Assembly: GCA_021234155.1 (NCBI GenBank)
Contig: JAJEKV010000001.1
Coordinates: forward strand, 18,493,382 to 18,557,381
Direction of reading: 5' to 3'
Length of the DNA stretch: 64,000 bases
Source: Isoetes taiwanensis
Taxonomy: Eukaryota > Streptophyta > Lycopodiopsida > Isoetales > Isoetaceae
Shown: in pieces, positions 31,371-42,820 of the stretch
Layout of the letters: every line of letters starts with the position of its first letter
Position numbering within the stretch: position 1 is the first letter of the stretch
Notes under the pieces: model-generated
What the model saw: only the letters and a program-made list of their open reading frames with translations
What the model was told of the DNA's origin: nothing
Database searches by the model: none
Program-made: the position numbers and the translations under genes

Positions 31371-31960
31371 CACTACAAGAGGAAGGGGGTATTAGAGTCA
31401 GTTTTAGACTTAGACAGAAACTTAGACAGAAAAAAAATAAAAAAAGATCCTTAAACTAACACTATGGCTGACGCTACAACTGACTCTAAGCTCTGTCGTT
31501 TAAACGTCAGATGTAGCGTCAGATTTTAGCATCAGTTTTGCAGCAGACATAGAGTCACGATTAGAGACAACTCTACCATCAGCATTAGAGTTAACATTAG
31601 AGTCAACCATATTGTTAGAATTAGAGTCAACCATAGCGTTAAATTAGAGACATCTCTACCATCAATATTAGAGTCACAATTAGAGTCAACCAGTGTTAGA
31701 ATTAGAGTCAACTCGACCATCACAATTAGAGTCAGTATATAGTCACAATTAGAGTTCATATTGTTAGAACTAGAGTCAACTCTATCATCACAATTAGAGT
31801 CAGAATTTAGGCCGCCTTAGCATCAGTTTGAGGGTCAGAAGTAGCGTCAGAATAGAGTATCTCTAGCGTTAGAATTAGAGTGAGTCAATATGTCACAATT
31901 AGAGTCAATTCTAATGTTATGATAGAAGACAGTCTTTGAGTTAGTTATAGCGGCATTTTA
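31371..31960. mobile_element. CACTA-like terminus with AGAGTCA subterminal array
   Basis: CACTACAAGA at 31371 is the classic start of plant CACTA (En/Spm) elements. It is followed by about fourteen copies of TTAGAGTCA or close variants between 31395 and 31910, as in the subterminal repeat zones where CACTA transposases bind. I find no matching TCTTGTAGTG end with inverted TGACTCTAA repeats further on, so only one end is visible. The gene fragments at 32.7-34.5 kb could be cargo of this element, which is speculation. Confidence 0.6.
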
Positions 31961-32657
31961 TGCATCAGTCCATGAGTCAGCCTGTATATCAGTTCGCAAA
32001 TCAATCATCTCACTTCCTTTTATCTAGTCACATTGATTAAATTAAAGGGAGGGTTGTTTAAGTTGCAAATTTATACTTTATGAACTCAAGAACATTGAAA
32101 CACATTTTGCAACTACTTTAATTACAAGAAACCATAAAATATAAATAGCAAAATTTATAGTATTGCATAAAGGTCTAGAAAAATCATGGAACATAAGTCG
32201 AAAACTCCATAGTACATTGTTTAAAGAGACAAAGAGATGTTGAATACTAAAATCAACGATGTGATCTAGCAATCTTGTTTTTTTCAATCTTGTATTTTTC
32301 AATGTTTCACTGAACAATAAGTTTTGCAATCTTCCTTGATGAAGCGCCAATATCATCCTCATGCCTGTAATAATTTTCAACATATGCATTGCCCTCATCA
32401 ATATATGCTCCAAAGAATATTTCATGCGCCCATTACATGCAAAGCATGAAAGTACACTCCATTTGGCCTTCTCAATTTAAAGTAAAGTTGACTCACCTCC
32501 CCATTACTTGTAATGTGCTCTCCCCATTATATGTAATGTGCTCTGAAGCTATCAAACAGGAACAAAGGTAGCTCATATACCCTAAGGCAGTCATTAGAAA
32601 GTTACAAATACATACAATAGGTAACTCGATGATGTCCATCACCATTTCTGATATCTA
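31961..32657. other. Spacer between CACTA-like end and POP4-like remnant
   Basis: AT-rich with no recognisable coding; CATTACATG(C/T)AAAG and CCATTA(C/T)(T/A)TGTAATGTGCTCT repeats near 32430-32545. Confidence 0.35.
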
Positions 32658-32659
32658 CT

Positions 32660-33250
32660 ACTCTGCCTTAACATTTCTAACTGACTTTAAAGAAAATATC
32701 ATAACTACTTGACTTGCCAAGAACAAGCATCTTGAAGATGGCACCCAAAGGTTCGCGCTCAAACCTGTTCCTAATGTTGGGATTAATCCATTTAAAATAT
32801 AATTTCTGGAAAGACTTTCAAGTGAAACATGATTGGAAAATTTTAAAGACCAAAAAATTAGCCAAAGTAACAAATACCACGTAGTTGTCATCCTTTGTAA
32901 TAATGCCAAAAGCGTTCTCTGTTTCCCTGACCATAACTCCTTGCATCCTGACAAGACTGTCTATTTTAAAATCAGCAGGCAAGAAATTAGGCGTTGTACG
33001 ATTGACATGTTTATAAACTATGTGTCCTGAAGAACAAGAAATATACATGTAACAAAAGCCCCATGTAAATCAGCAGCAAGTATTCTTGATTCTATTGTCA
33101 CATCACTAATCTCAAGATGTTAGAATAACCACATTACCTTATGGACATAAAACCACCAATAAAGTTCATACCTAGAACCGTTCAAGAGCTTTGCTGCATA
33201 TAGCTTCCACATCTCATGAAGTGGGAGGTAAATCTCATATCTAGACAAAT
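32660..33250 (-). pseudogene. RNase P/MRP protein subunit POP4 (Rpp29)-like remnant
   Basis: On the minus strand three pieces lie in the order of a POP4 protein. About 33245-33165 reads RYEIYLPLHEMWKLYAAKLL (the Trp-centred N-terminal helix). About 33085-33045 reads ILAADLHGAFVT (the ADLHGA motif). About 33015-32885 reads GVMVRETENAFGIITKDDNY, the hallmark Gly-x-x-x-x-Glu-Thr...Phe-x-Ile-Ile-Thr strand. POP4 is a core protein of the nuclear ribonucleoproteins that mature tRNA 5' ends and rRNA. The second and third pieces are in different frames with no room for a normal intron between them, which suggests decay. A C-terminal piece near 32760-32690 is uncertain. It may still be part of a diverged gene if splicing is unusual. 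Confidence 0.6.
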
Positions 33251-33489
33251 AATAGAATAAACTGTAAGTGTGCAAGAACAAGAAAGTCAGTCCTGCAAAA
33301 TCCAATCAGAAATACCAGTCTGCAACTTAGTATTGAAATTCCAAGCAAGGCAAAAGACATGGTGCACAAGAAAACATGTTCGTCGAAACAGGCCCTTCAC
33401 ATATTCAAATGCAAAACTGCATATTGAAACGGTAGATGCACTAATCATGGAGTGTTTTAACTCACTTTTGATCTTTTTTTGCCAAATCG

Positions 33490-34450
33490 AATAGACCCAT
33501 GTTCCAATGCTTTCTCGGAGATAAATGCTTTCTAGACCGTAAACAAAGTTGCCTTTGAGCAAGAGACCTACACATATGGCTGCAACATTTGAAAGTCCAA
33601 ACTGCCGGACTATCATGGCAATTAATAGTGTCTTTTCACATATCAGGAATAGTGTCTTTTCACATATCAGGAGGCCAAGAGGTCCCCCAATTATAGAAAG
33701 TTTAGCAGCAAAGAACCTTGGATCTATCGACATACCAACCTACAAAAGTGGCAAAGCAGCATCAATAACAGTAGATACCAAGCCCATGGTGCATTAAACA
33801 TGAGCTTTCAATAGGATGTCTATGCCTATTCATCACTAGAAAATGACGTTGAAATCAGAACAAGATGTAGACCATAGTTGCTTGGTGAAAGGCCAGTTAA
33901 GAACCTTAACCAATATTTACATAATGTCACCTTAAGTGCTCAATGAAATGAGCTTTAAAATTATGCCTATATGCATAGTATGCATTATAGATTAATAAAC
34001 GCCTCCAAACTCACCATCATGGAAAATATGCCAAGTAGCAAACCCCTATAAGGAACAATATCAGATTGCACTTGCAATGCAAATTCCATTTCGGCTGAAG
34101 TCCTGCTAAAAATGTCCCAAGGACCATGGATAATCTAGCATGTATCAATCATGCCAATAACAACTGCTCTTCATAATCTCACACTGGTGGTTAAAGCACT
34201 TGTGCCAAGAACTATCAGCAACGTATTTGCAGCAAACAACTCTGCATTATTTCCTGCCATTCTAAGTATTAGTCTTAACTTAGCTGCTGACTTCTCAACA
34301 TTTCTAGCATCAGACATGAACTCTACCAAACAATCAAATAGATAAGTAAATCAAGAAACATACCCCTCCTTTGAAAGTGTTTGGTGATAATAAAGGAATC
34401 AAAATAAGCAATACAACTACTGCCAGATCCTGCATGAATACATGGCCGGC
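33490..34450 (-). pseudogene. KEA-type K+/H+ antiporter (plastid KEA1/2-like) fragment
   Basis: Minus-strand exons appear in family order. About 34445-34370 reads QDLAVVVLLILIPLLSPN...KGG. About 34330-34160 has NAELFAANTLLIVLGTSALT. About 34125-34010 has AEMEFALQVQSDIVPYRGLL across a frame slip. About 33737-33500 reads GMSIDPRFF, then PLGLLICEKT and QFGLSNVAAICVGLLL. These correspond to membrane helices of the cation:proton antiporter core; KEA1/2 sit in the chloroplast inner envelope. Intron borders persist (TTGTAG|GTTGGTATG before GMSIDP), so the copy is genomic. Damage includes stop codons, the slip, loss of the GLLLAPGGEFAF run (now LLLKGNFVYG) and an in-frame 24-bp duplication (33624-33671). 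N- and C-terminal parts, including any KTN domain, are absent. Confidence 0.8.
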
Positions 34451-34459
34451 ATCAGTACC

Positions 34460-36700
34460 TTGACTAAGATGTAGTCCTGCCAAGCATCTACAGCCCAAAA
34501 AAAAAACTTGAAGACAGCTTGAAATACTATAGCAGACCTAGTATCCCATGCAACTACCGGCTTATAATTTAATTATCAAATTGAACTGCTGTGCACTCGC
34601 CACAGTACCACTAAAATTCACGCTTTTCTGCACGAACTTGTGGAGGCCAAAGAATACAGTACTTGCTAGAGGCCAGACCTTAAAGCTCCTGAAAATAAAT
34701 TATGCCACTGCTTAAAACAAACCTAAGAATTGTTTGGGAAGAAAATTACGAAGCATTTTTTTAGTATAAAAACCTGAATATTTTTGGTCCCATTTCAAGC
34801 AGGATGTATGGTCTTATTCCTTGTAGAGTCTTCCTTTCCAAAATGATAAAACGCAGCCCTCTATGCCATTTTTATCTAGTCAAACCAGAGCCCACTCGCA
34901 GAGCTCCACAAGGGATCTGTGTATAATGGCCGTTAAACTGAAGCAAAAAAACCAGATGCAACTATCTGCTTTGAGCCTACCACAAATAAATTTTTTAGCA
35001 CCCACACTGCGCAAACAAGATCGGCCAGCAAGATTGGCAGGAATCGAGAAGCAAACAGGATCAGCCAGCAAGATTGGCGGGAATCAAGAAACAAACAGGA
35101 ACAATTTAGGAAAATTTTGTAACGCATCGGCGCCACTTGTAATGCGTTACAAAATTTAGTATTTTTCCTTTAAACTTTGGCATACTCTCAATTCCAATAC
35201 TCTCAATCCCAACAGGTTGTTAGTTCAAAAAAGATCTAAATACCAAGTTGAGTACTAAATAAACTCAAGTTTTGGCCACACCTTTCAAATGCTTCTAGAG
35301 TGCTCTAATTTTTGCTCTAATTTTTTCCCTTCCTGTTCCACAACACAAGGCAAGAAGTTAACTGGATGCTACTGGATGTAGAACTGTCGGAGGGCAGACC
35401 CACTTGCCTTGAGGTTTTCAAATAGATTCTTTGACCAATGCTACTATTTCACAACTTGAATACCCTATGAGGTGGTCAAAAGGAGCCCAACCAATTGTTT
35501 TGTGCCATGCGACCCCTATGCAACTATCCATTGCGCTTTGAGTAGCCTAATAAAGCTAATTTATGGAATTTACTGCATTTCAAGTCTTCTTAGCCATTTT
35601 GAGACAAAAGAATGGAGTGTGCAATGGAGAACACTTACATTCTACAAGACCAAGAGTTAAGAAGTTAGAAATTCAGATTAATTCCCCTAGGTCATAATGG
35701 ATATAAAAGCAATAACATTATGATGTAAGCCAATTCTTGTCTAAGTTCCCAAGCATAGGCAAGTAACTTGGTCTATAAATCACAGATATTCTCGCAGCAG
35801 AGAAATCGTCACAGACGTCCAAACGATCGGAACTATTAGATTTTACTTCCGCTCAAAACTAGGTCTGTGCCTGCTAATTAAATAATCTATGGTCTTAGTG
35901 TGAAGGGACTTACATGGAAGTGGTCGCGATTCCTGCCTCGTAGGGCAATAGAGATTTCCAAACATATGCAGAATGTGGTATACTGTGACTTGTGGGCATT
36001 TTCTTGCCTAATAGGGCAACAGAGATTCCCAAACGTATGCAGAATGTGGTGTACTGTGACTTGTGACTGTGCATTTTCCTGCTAACCAATCCATCATGAA
36101 ACAACCCTAGAAATCATATCCTCTTTTGGACCCCAGATCTTAGTAATGACTTAAAGCCATGCAAAGTGCCTACACAACAAACAAATTGAGATCTATTGAT
36201 TTTAATCATCCTGTAGATCACAATAGTTTGGGATGAGATATGTATAACATGTCAGAAGCCAACCAACATCGCCCAAGTTATTAGTAATGTCAAATTAGTT
36301 GTGAAACGGTTGATAATGCTTAAACCATTTCTAGCTAGGACCATGAAGCATAACAAGATAAGGACTAAGCTAGAGAGCAGTCCTGTTATGCAGTTTTCAA
36401 ATAGATTATGCATGGGGCAAAGTTCTCTAAGTAAGATCAATAACTACTATTTTGGCATGAGTATAACCCATGTTTGTCGAATGTTCTAAGTAAAGATTAT
36501 TTTAAAGGTCTACTATAATCATGCTACTATAAGGTCCCTAAAGACCAATACTGGGCAACAACCTATTCTTGAGAGAATCCAGTTAGCGGAAGCTTAAATT
36601 AAGCAACTCTCATCAACTCCTTCTTTCGTCCATTTGGCAAAACCAACCAAATGCAGGCGGCTTAAGGCGATTTCACCTCCAATGAAGTAAAACAACCTTA
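34460..36700. other. Gene-free spacer with two small tandem duplications
   Basis: GGCCAGCAAGATTGGC(A/G)GGAATC(G/A)AGAA is repeated at about 35021 and 35065. A 71-bp unit containing TAGGGCAA(T/C)AGAGATT and CATATGCAGAATGTGGT occurs at about 35940 and 36012. Frames are short. Further P4 or KEA exons were looked for and not seen. Confidence 0.4.
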
Positions 36701-36719
36701 ACAACATACCCCTTTTCTA

Positions 36720-37320
36720 GCTCTGATTACCCCATTTCTCTTCATCCCCCAATTCTAAAGTGCAATCCCCCCATTACGCCCTTATTACCCCTACTAGACC
36801 TACTATTCCATTTCTACTCACTCATTGTTCTAAATTGCAATCCCACATTTAGTCCCTCATTACCCCTACTAACCCTGACTTCGTCATCCCCCTTTCTTCA
36901 TTTTTTTCATTCATTTTTTAGTAGAAAACCCCGTGTTTTAAATTGCAGTCCCCCTATTACTCCCTTATTATGCCTAGTACCCCGGAATACCCCATTTCTC
37001 CTCATCCCCCATTCTTCATTTCAAATAGAAAATCCCCATGTTGTGAATTGCAATCCCCAATTACTCCCTTATTACCCCTACTAACCCTGACTACCCCATT
37101 TCTTGTCATCCTCTATTCTTCATTTTTTTTTTTTTTGTGGAAATCCCCATGTTCTAAATTGCAGTATTACTCCCTCATTATCCCTAGTACCCCTGACTAC
37201 TCAATTTCTCCTCATCAACCATTCTTCATTTTTTACAAGAAAATCCCCATGTTCTTAATTGCAACCCCCCCCCCACATTTACTCCCTTACTACCCTAACA
37301 TAGAACTAGAATCCCCTTCT
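36720..37320. repeat. C-rich tandem repeat, about 100-130-bp period
   Basis: About five diverged units each contain AAATTGCAATCCCC, ATTACTCCCTTATTACCCCTA, CTGACTACCCCATTTCT and TCATCCCC(C/A)ATTCTTCATTTTTT in that order. Spacing is irregular through poly-T and poly-C expansions (37116-37136 and about 37266). This is a degenerate minisatellite, not coding. Confidence 0.8.
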
Positions 37321-37379
37321 CCTCAAGAAACTATCTTTTACTCGTCAATCCCCCATTTTCAAAAGGGGGTATTTTAGGG

Positions 37380-38480
37380 AGGATGTGGGCATCATTTTTT
37401 ATGTGCTACATAATCTACCATTGTATGTCATGCTCCACCAAATTTTGCATATAATCTAATGGGTATTTGCCAGATTTGTATAAAAACTCCAAAATTCCTA
37501 CCATGTTCTTTGCTGCAAGCAAAAACTCGAACTAGAAATTAAGGATTTCAATAACCCCCAATTTTTTGATGCCTGATCTCACTTACTTTCATATTTGATT
37601 ATTGGCCCTATACCCGGAGCATCCCCCAGTACACGGATTTATAAATAGAGTTATGTATTCACTTTGCCACAACTTTTGTCTCTAGCTGCTAGAAATTAAT
37701 AAGAAGATCTTATAAAGGAACAAGGAATCACCTAGATTGGGCAACACCATGACCAAGATACTTGAACCGCCATTAGAATTACGGATTGCCAAAACACGTT
37801 GCTCCTTTTGTAATTCTATTCTACTAGCTAACGCTTCTCTCCTTATCATGCTAATTGCATGTAATACAACTCCTAGTTATTCAAATGAAGAAGTGATCAA
37901 AGAAATAATAGCACCTTACACTCCATCCCCTATGAAGTCAAGGCACTCTATCTCAAGATGGGCCTTGTTTGTTGAGTCTCTTTATTTGCATGATATAAAA
38001 ACCGTTTGCAGCAAATTATATGTTTTATTTAGAACAAATGCGAATTAATGATATCTTGGTAAGATTTCTCTAATTGTTATTTTGCCTATGGGCATGATGC
38101 CACCTACAATTTTGACATCACCTATTGAATTGAGTCACATGCCTTAGGTTGCTTAGAGAGCCATTGCTTTGGGTTATAACAATGTCCCTAGGTCATATGG
38201 GAGTAAGTTGAGTATACAGGAACATCCCGATTTTATCATGGTTAAGGCAAAATAAGAACTTGCATTATATACAAATATGAAAACATATAATTGTTCTCAA
38301 TAAGCTGCTAAGATAGAGATGGCGATGAGGACGATGGATGCTACACCTATAATTAGATACACTTATCAGTTTCAATATGAACAACATGAACATAATTAGT
38401 TTGCATTTTGTTGAATTCAAAAATGTCCTTTATCCTTAATATTAGAACAACCATCAGAAGTAAAATACCGGTCATGGAGA
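37380..38480. other. Spacer, no gene recognised
   Basis: A plus-strand frame at 37737-38048 is open for 103 codons with ordinary composition but no motif that I recognise. No repeats stand out. Confidence 0.35.
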
Positions 38481-38486
38481 TGAGAT

Positions 38487-39380
38487 TTAATCTCTTGATA
38501 GAGGTCTGTAGCAAAAGTGGGTGCACCTCTGAAGACTATCTGATATCGATGCTTCCACATCACCCAACAAAAGACTTGCAAATATTAAATGCCCATTTCT
38601 TAAAGTGTGGCCACTTGCAACGAAGGAGATTGAGCAGGATTTCTTGGCTTGTTCATCAATAGATTCTATTCTCGGACTTGTGCCCAATGCGTGGCGGAGA
38701 TGATCACACAAGAGAAAACGATGCTCCATTGACTCTGAGTTGGTCTTGAAGACTGGACAGAGAGGGCTGATTTCATGTTTAAAATGAACCATATGTATAA
38801 CCTGCTAGAGAACAACAAACTGCTTAGGAAGAATTTTCTTGTCCTACAACTGGCCAAATTAGAAAATGATTGGCATCTGGAATCGCTAGTTGCCAGCGAG
38901 GTGATGGAGGCAGAGGATGCTACATAGTGAGATGCTTGTAGCAGTTTCTAATAAAGTGTTTATTCCTGGAAATATCGACTGTAAACTTCTGCACATGTTC
39001 AGTAGCAATGTTGGACCGTAGAGGGATGTTGTCAACAACCATTTCCTACATGTAATAATTCAAGAAAGCCAAATTGTAAGTGTCCTTGAAGTCCTGCCAC
39101 AAGCGGAGGCGACCATCAGAATACAATGGCTTGAGGTTGAGTTATACATGTTAGGGCCATCTGTGCTGAGTCTTGGTGTGCATGGATGAGACAAGCAGAG
39201 CAGAACCAGGGAGACAAGGCAAAGGTACCCAAATAAAAAGGGAGGTAGCCTGAGACCAATTTGAGGGATGTAAAGAGGCCAATCACCCCAAAACTTTCCA
39301 TGCCTTAAGAATCTCCCAGAGAAAGGGATGCATGAGGAGGTGGCTTTATGGAGAGAAACATCATCCAGGGTAGACACGGA
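38487..39380 (-). mobile_element. LINE-type retrotransposon remnant (zinc-binding domain after RT)
   Basis: On the minus strand CPVFKTNSESMEHRFLLCDHLRHALG (38650-38760) matches the zf-RVT pattern C-x2-C...EH-x4-C, found after the reverse transcriptase of plant L1-like elements; the second Cys is Phe here. Upstream on that strand, PLYSDGRLRLWQDFKDTYNL and IPLRSNIATEHVQKFT (39140-38980) fit the spacer preceding it. Stop codons and frame changes interrupt it. No 5' end, endonuclease or A-tail is visible. Confidence 0.65.
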
Positions 39381-40315
39381 GCAAGTGCATGTTTTTCTAA
39401 TACACAGGAAGAGTCAACACAGACAATTGCATTTGATAAGAATGTGTTTGTTCAATCAAGATCTGCTAGACAAACTTTGAGATTGAGATTTTGCTATGCA
39501 GAGATAAGTCCATCATGCCTAAATCCGCATCTTTCTTCGAGTATATACACTTTTTCCAAGCAATTTAACCACTGCACTTGCTTCCTTGTTGCCTCAGACA
39601 AAGTTACAAGGCGTGGCAACAATCTCTTTAAATTTAGCGACTGGAGCGAGAGGAGAAGATGTGACATATCTGTGGGTGTTATTATGAACAAACTGAAGTT
39701 GTTTTTGCATACATGGATAATGGAGTCATGCTGCCAAGTTCTTGGCAAAGGAAAAAAGTTTATTCAATAAAGGGAAGTGGCTCTATGCAGACAATAGATT
39801 CCTTTGATTTTAAATAAGATACTCAATTTGTTCTATTATCTCAATGTGTCCTTTACATAAGATAATGCATCTGTTCTGTTGCCTCAATGTATTATTTACA
39901 TAAGATAATACAGGAATAATATTCTGAAACCTGGATTCTGGCCCTGCATGGTTTAAGTGTAATGACCAGATTATTGAAAATACAGATAAAGGAAATGCTT
40001 AGAATGATAATAAGAATTCAATTAAAAAAAGAGTCTTGAATTTCAATGCTAGAAATATGCATGACCAGATATATTAACCTTGAATGGTGTAGAAAATGAT
40101 CATGTATTTAGTAATGCTAAAATGATTAGTTCTAAATGGTGTAATTACACAATTGAACTAAGACATGAACATGTGTCATTTAAGGATCATGGAGAAAATA
40201 GGCCATCTTGGATTAACTCGGTCCATCAGTCCATGTATGGAATGATAAGGCTATTGAGAGAGTGACCTATATAGCTGGAACTGCTAGTAAAGTTGTTGCT
40301 TGGACTAGCTGTTTC
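39381..40315. other. Spacer, no gene recognised
   Basis: A 140-codon plus-strand frame (39348-39770) lacks recognisable features. TTTACATAAGATAAT(A/G) and CTCAATGT are repeated near 39853 and 39897. Confidence 0.35.
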
Positions 40316-40317
40316 CG

Positions 40318-40318
40318 G

Positions 40319-40351
<33 letters not shown>

Positions 40352-40440
40352 GTTGCCCCCTAGGGGGGCAAACCCTTGTTTATGTGGGTTTGTGGCATAT
40401 CCAAGCATATGCCAGTATATGCTTAGGATATACTAGTGAC
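40318..40440 (-). repeat. 33-nt poly-T run and adjacent palindrome
   Basis: A pure T run of about 33 nt (40318-40350) is followed by GGTTGCCCCCTAGGGGGCA-like palindromic sequence and by ATATCCAAGCATATGCCAGT, whose inverted partner TATATGCTTAGGATATAC follows at once. On the minus strand this reads as a poly-A tail, so it may be the 3' end of a retroposed sequence. No flanking duplication is evident. Confidence 0.4.
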
Positions 40441-42470
40441 TGCTCCAAACTGGCTGTTGCCAGTAAACTCTCGGTCAGCCCTGTTGCCGCCCAAACCCCT
40501 TCAGACTCCGGCTTCGGCTATGGCTATGCCTCCACTCTGGCGCAGCCGATCCGTTAGGGTATGGCGGATTAGGGCAGTGTTCATATCAAAACAGAAGCAG
40601 AGAGAGAGAAAGAAGCCTTCAGGGCATTGTGGAATGCAAACAAGGGTGGATCTGGCGGCCCTTTTGGATATGGTAGACAAGAGGTGGAAGAATGAAATGA
40701 AGGTTACGGCTATGGCAAAGAGATGGCAGATCTGGCTATGGAGAAGTAAAGCAGAGAAATGGCATTATAGCAATCGAACAGGGCATAACAGCATGGCAGA
40801 TCGGCTCGGTTTTAGCAGCAAACGGATATGGCAGAGAGAAGAATATGGCAATGAACGGCTTCAGAGCATCCAGTTGAATCATAGGCAGGGCTTAGCAGAT
40901 GGAGGATGGATCAGGCCAATGGCAGAAGGAAGAACTTGGCAAAGGACGGTGGCTGTGGTAGACGGTTTAGGCTTGGCAGATTTTTATTCTCCTTTCTGTA
41001 GATCGTGGTAGGTGCTCTCATTGCCTCAAGACAACTACTTACAAGATCATTTTGAAGCATCGTGCTTGCAACAGGAGATGGTGCAGGATGATATGCAAGC
41101 CACGAAGGCAAGGAGGCCAAAGGCGAGGCAGAGTAATTAGGACAATAAGATGAAGATGTTTCTGCTGCTTTTGCTGTTTGATATGGCAGTGATCAGAAGG
41201 TATTTCTGCAATTTATTTTTTAAGCAAATGGAAGCATCAGAGATTCTCTATGCAGGGTTTTAGCAGAGATGGAATCTGGAAGCACATTCATAAGAAAGGA
41301 GCACACAACATTTATTTTAGACTCAAGGATCAACAAAGCATTCTGACATTCCATATAAGCATTCCATCCAAACTTGCTGGCCAGACAAAAACACAAGGTG
41401 AACAGCATGTTCAATCTTCTCATAACTGTTACAAATGGCAGCAAATATTGCATATTAAAAAAAATAATGCATTATTACTGAGCCGCCAACAACATAGAAA
41501 ACAAGGTAAACAAACCTGTAATTCCTAGTTTCCCCTACCACAACATAATCTGGGTTGACATCATTCATCACATAACCTGCTGAATACAATGCCTGAAAGT
41601 GTAACAAACATAAGACTGAATATAATACTCAACAAATACGGTTGTATTCAAGGAAACATTATGAAGAGGCTTACACAAAAATGTAAAAAATTATAATGTT
41701 GCATTCAGGATCAGGATACGCATAAAGGAAAGACAACAAGCAAGAACACATACAAGAAGACCTATAAGCTCCAAAAATTATTACTTTTCACAACATAATT
41801 TACAGAGGGCCAGAATACCAATTGTTGTACCTGGAATTATGTTTCTGTCTGACGGCCAGAGTTAAGATGATATCTTGAACTTGAATGAATAAGTGCATAC
41901 CATCAAGACTCTAAGTTTCTCATATAATAAAGCATTGCAATTTAGCGCTTTGAAAGCTTGGAGTGGCAGGAAGGAGAACGTGGAAAATGCACACACAGAA
42001 GATCGTCTCATATTCAAATCTGCAAAGGATTGAATATAAGAAGCATAGTCCATGGCATGAGTTAATATTTGATTTCTCCAGGTGGATCGCCAAACCACCG
42101 AGCTTGAGGTCTTCAAAATCCTAATCATGTGATTGCAAAGACATATCCAGGACATAGGTAATCACGAAATAGAGCAAGCAAAGCTAAAAATGACCTGCCA
42201 AAATCATGGAGCAGCATGTTGAGAAGAAAAATTAAAGCGGAGTTTTGCCGTAGCCAGCATATGTTCCTGCGGAAGCTTCCATTGCTGTGTCAAGTTACAA
42301 TGACCTGGCCTGTCATAGACCAAAAAAAAAACGAAATGCAGACACAAAGAATCTGTGCCCCAAAGACGAGCAACCTAATAAGCACATTCCAACCAAATGC
42401 AACATACCAGTGGTCGGTGAGGATCTGCCATTGTATCACGACTGTTCAGGGCCTATCTCCAGCGCCATGC
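40441..42470. other. Spacer with ATGGCA-rich repetitive stretch
   Basis: Around 40700-41000 the words TATGGCA, GGCAGA and GGCTTNGGCAGA recur, which alone keeps a 191-codon frame (40436-41011) open. It has no domain and I do not call it a gene. The rest (41.0-42.4 kb) shows nothing that I recognise. Confidence 0.4.
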
Positions 42471-42472
42471 CG

Positions 42473-42590
42473 TTCTGAACCCTAAACCCAGTTCGAAAAT
42501 CATTTGTCGTTCTGAACCCTAACCCCAATTTCGAAAATCACTTGCCATTCTGAACCCTAACCCTAATTTCGAAAATCATTTGCCTGCATA
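42473..42590. repeat. 38-bp tandem repeat containing CCCTAAACCC-like words
   Basis: Three units of the type C(G/A)TTCTGAACCCTAA(A)CCC followed by TTCGAAAATCA(T/C)TTG. The CCCTAA words recall plant telomere repeats, but each unit has only one, so it is an ordinary short tandem repeat. Confidence 0.8.
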
Positions 42591-42790
42591 TTTTTCAATC
42601 CCTGTATTACTCTATACGTAATTACTAGATTTTCCTGAAACAGCTAGATTTTTCCCTAAAGTTGATTGTGAGCCGTTGATGGCTAGTATATTTGAGGCAT
42701 TGTTCCACATCCACGAACATTAACATTTTGCTAGGCAAAAGGCATGTCAAATCCTATGGTTCCCATAAAAATACCCTTGCCATATAGCAA

Positions 42791-42820
42791 CTAGTTACAA
42801 TGCCCAGCTTTGCTGGGCAT
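42791..42820 (-). mobile_element. Helitron 3' terminus (minus strand)
   Basis: Minus-strand reading is GCCCAGCAAAGCTGGGC (perfect 7-bp stem), ATTGTAA, CTAG, then host T. The element would extend to higher coordinates. Its body is unlike those of the other two termini beyond the hairpin, so it is a different subfamily. The 5' end was not located. Confidence 0.65.

Noticed and set aside
31395-31910. CRISPR-like array of short direct repeats
   Set aside because: TTAGAGTCA units are irregularly spaced, variable and follow a CACTA terminus in a plant genome.
40436-41011. A 191-codon plus-strand frame
   Set aside because: Kept open by recurring ATGGCAGA-type words; no domain, and its start overlaps a palindrome next to a poly-T run.
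42473-42590. Interstitial telomere array suggested by CCCTAAACCC
   Set aside because: Only one telomere-like word per 38-bp unit, not consecutive CCCTAAA repeats.
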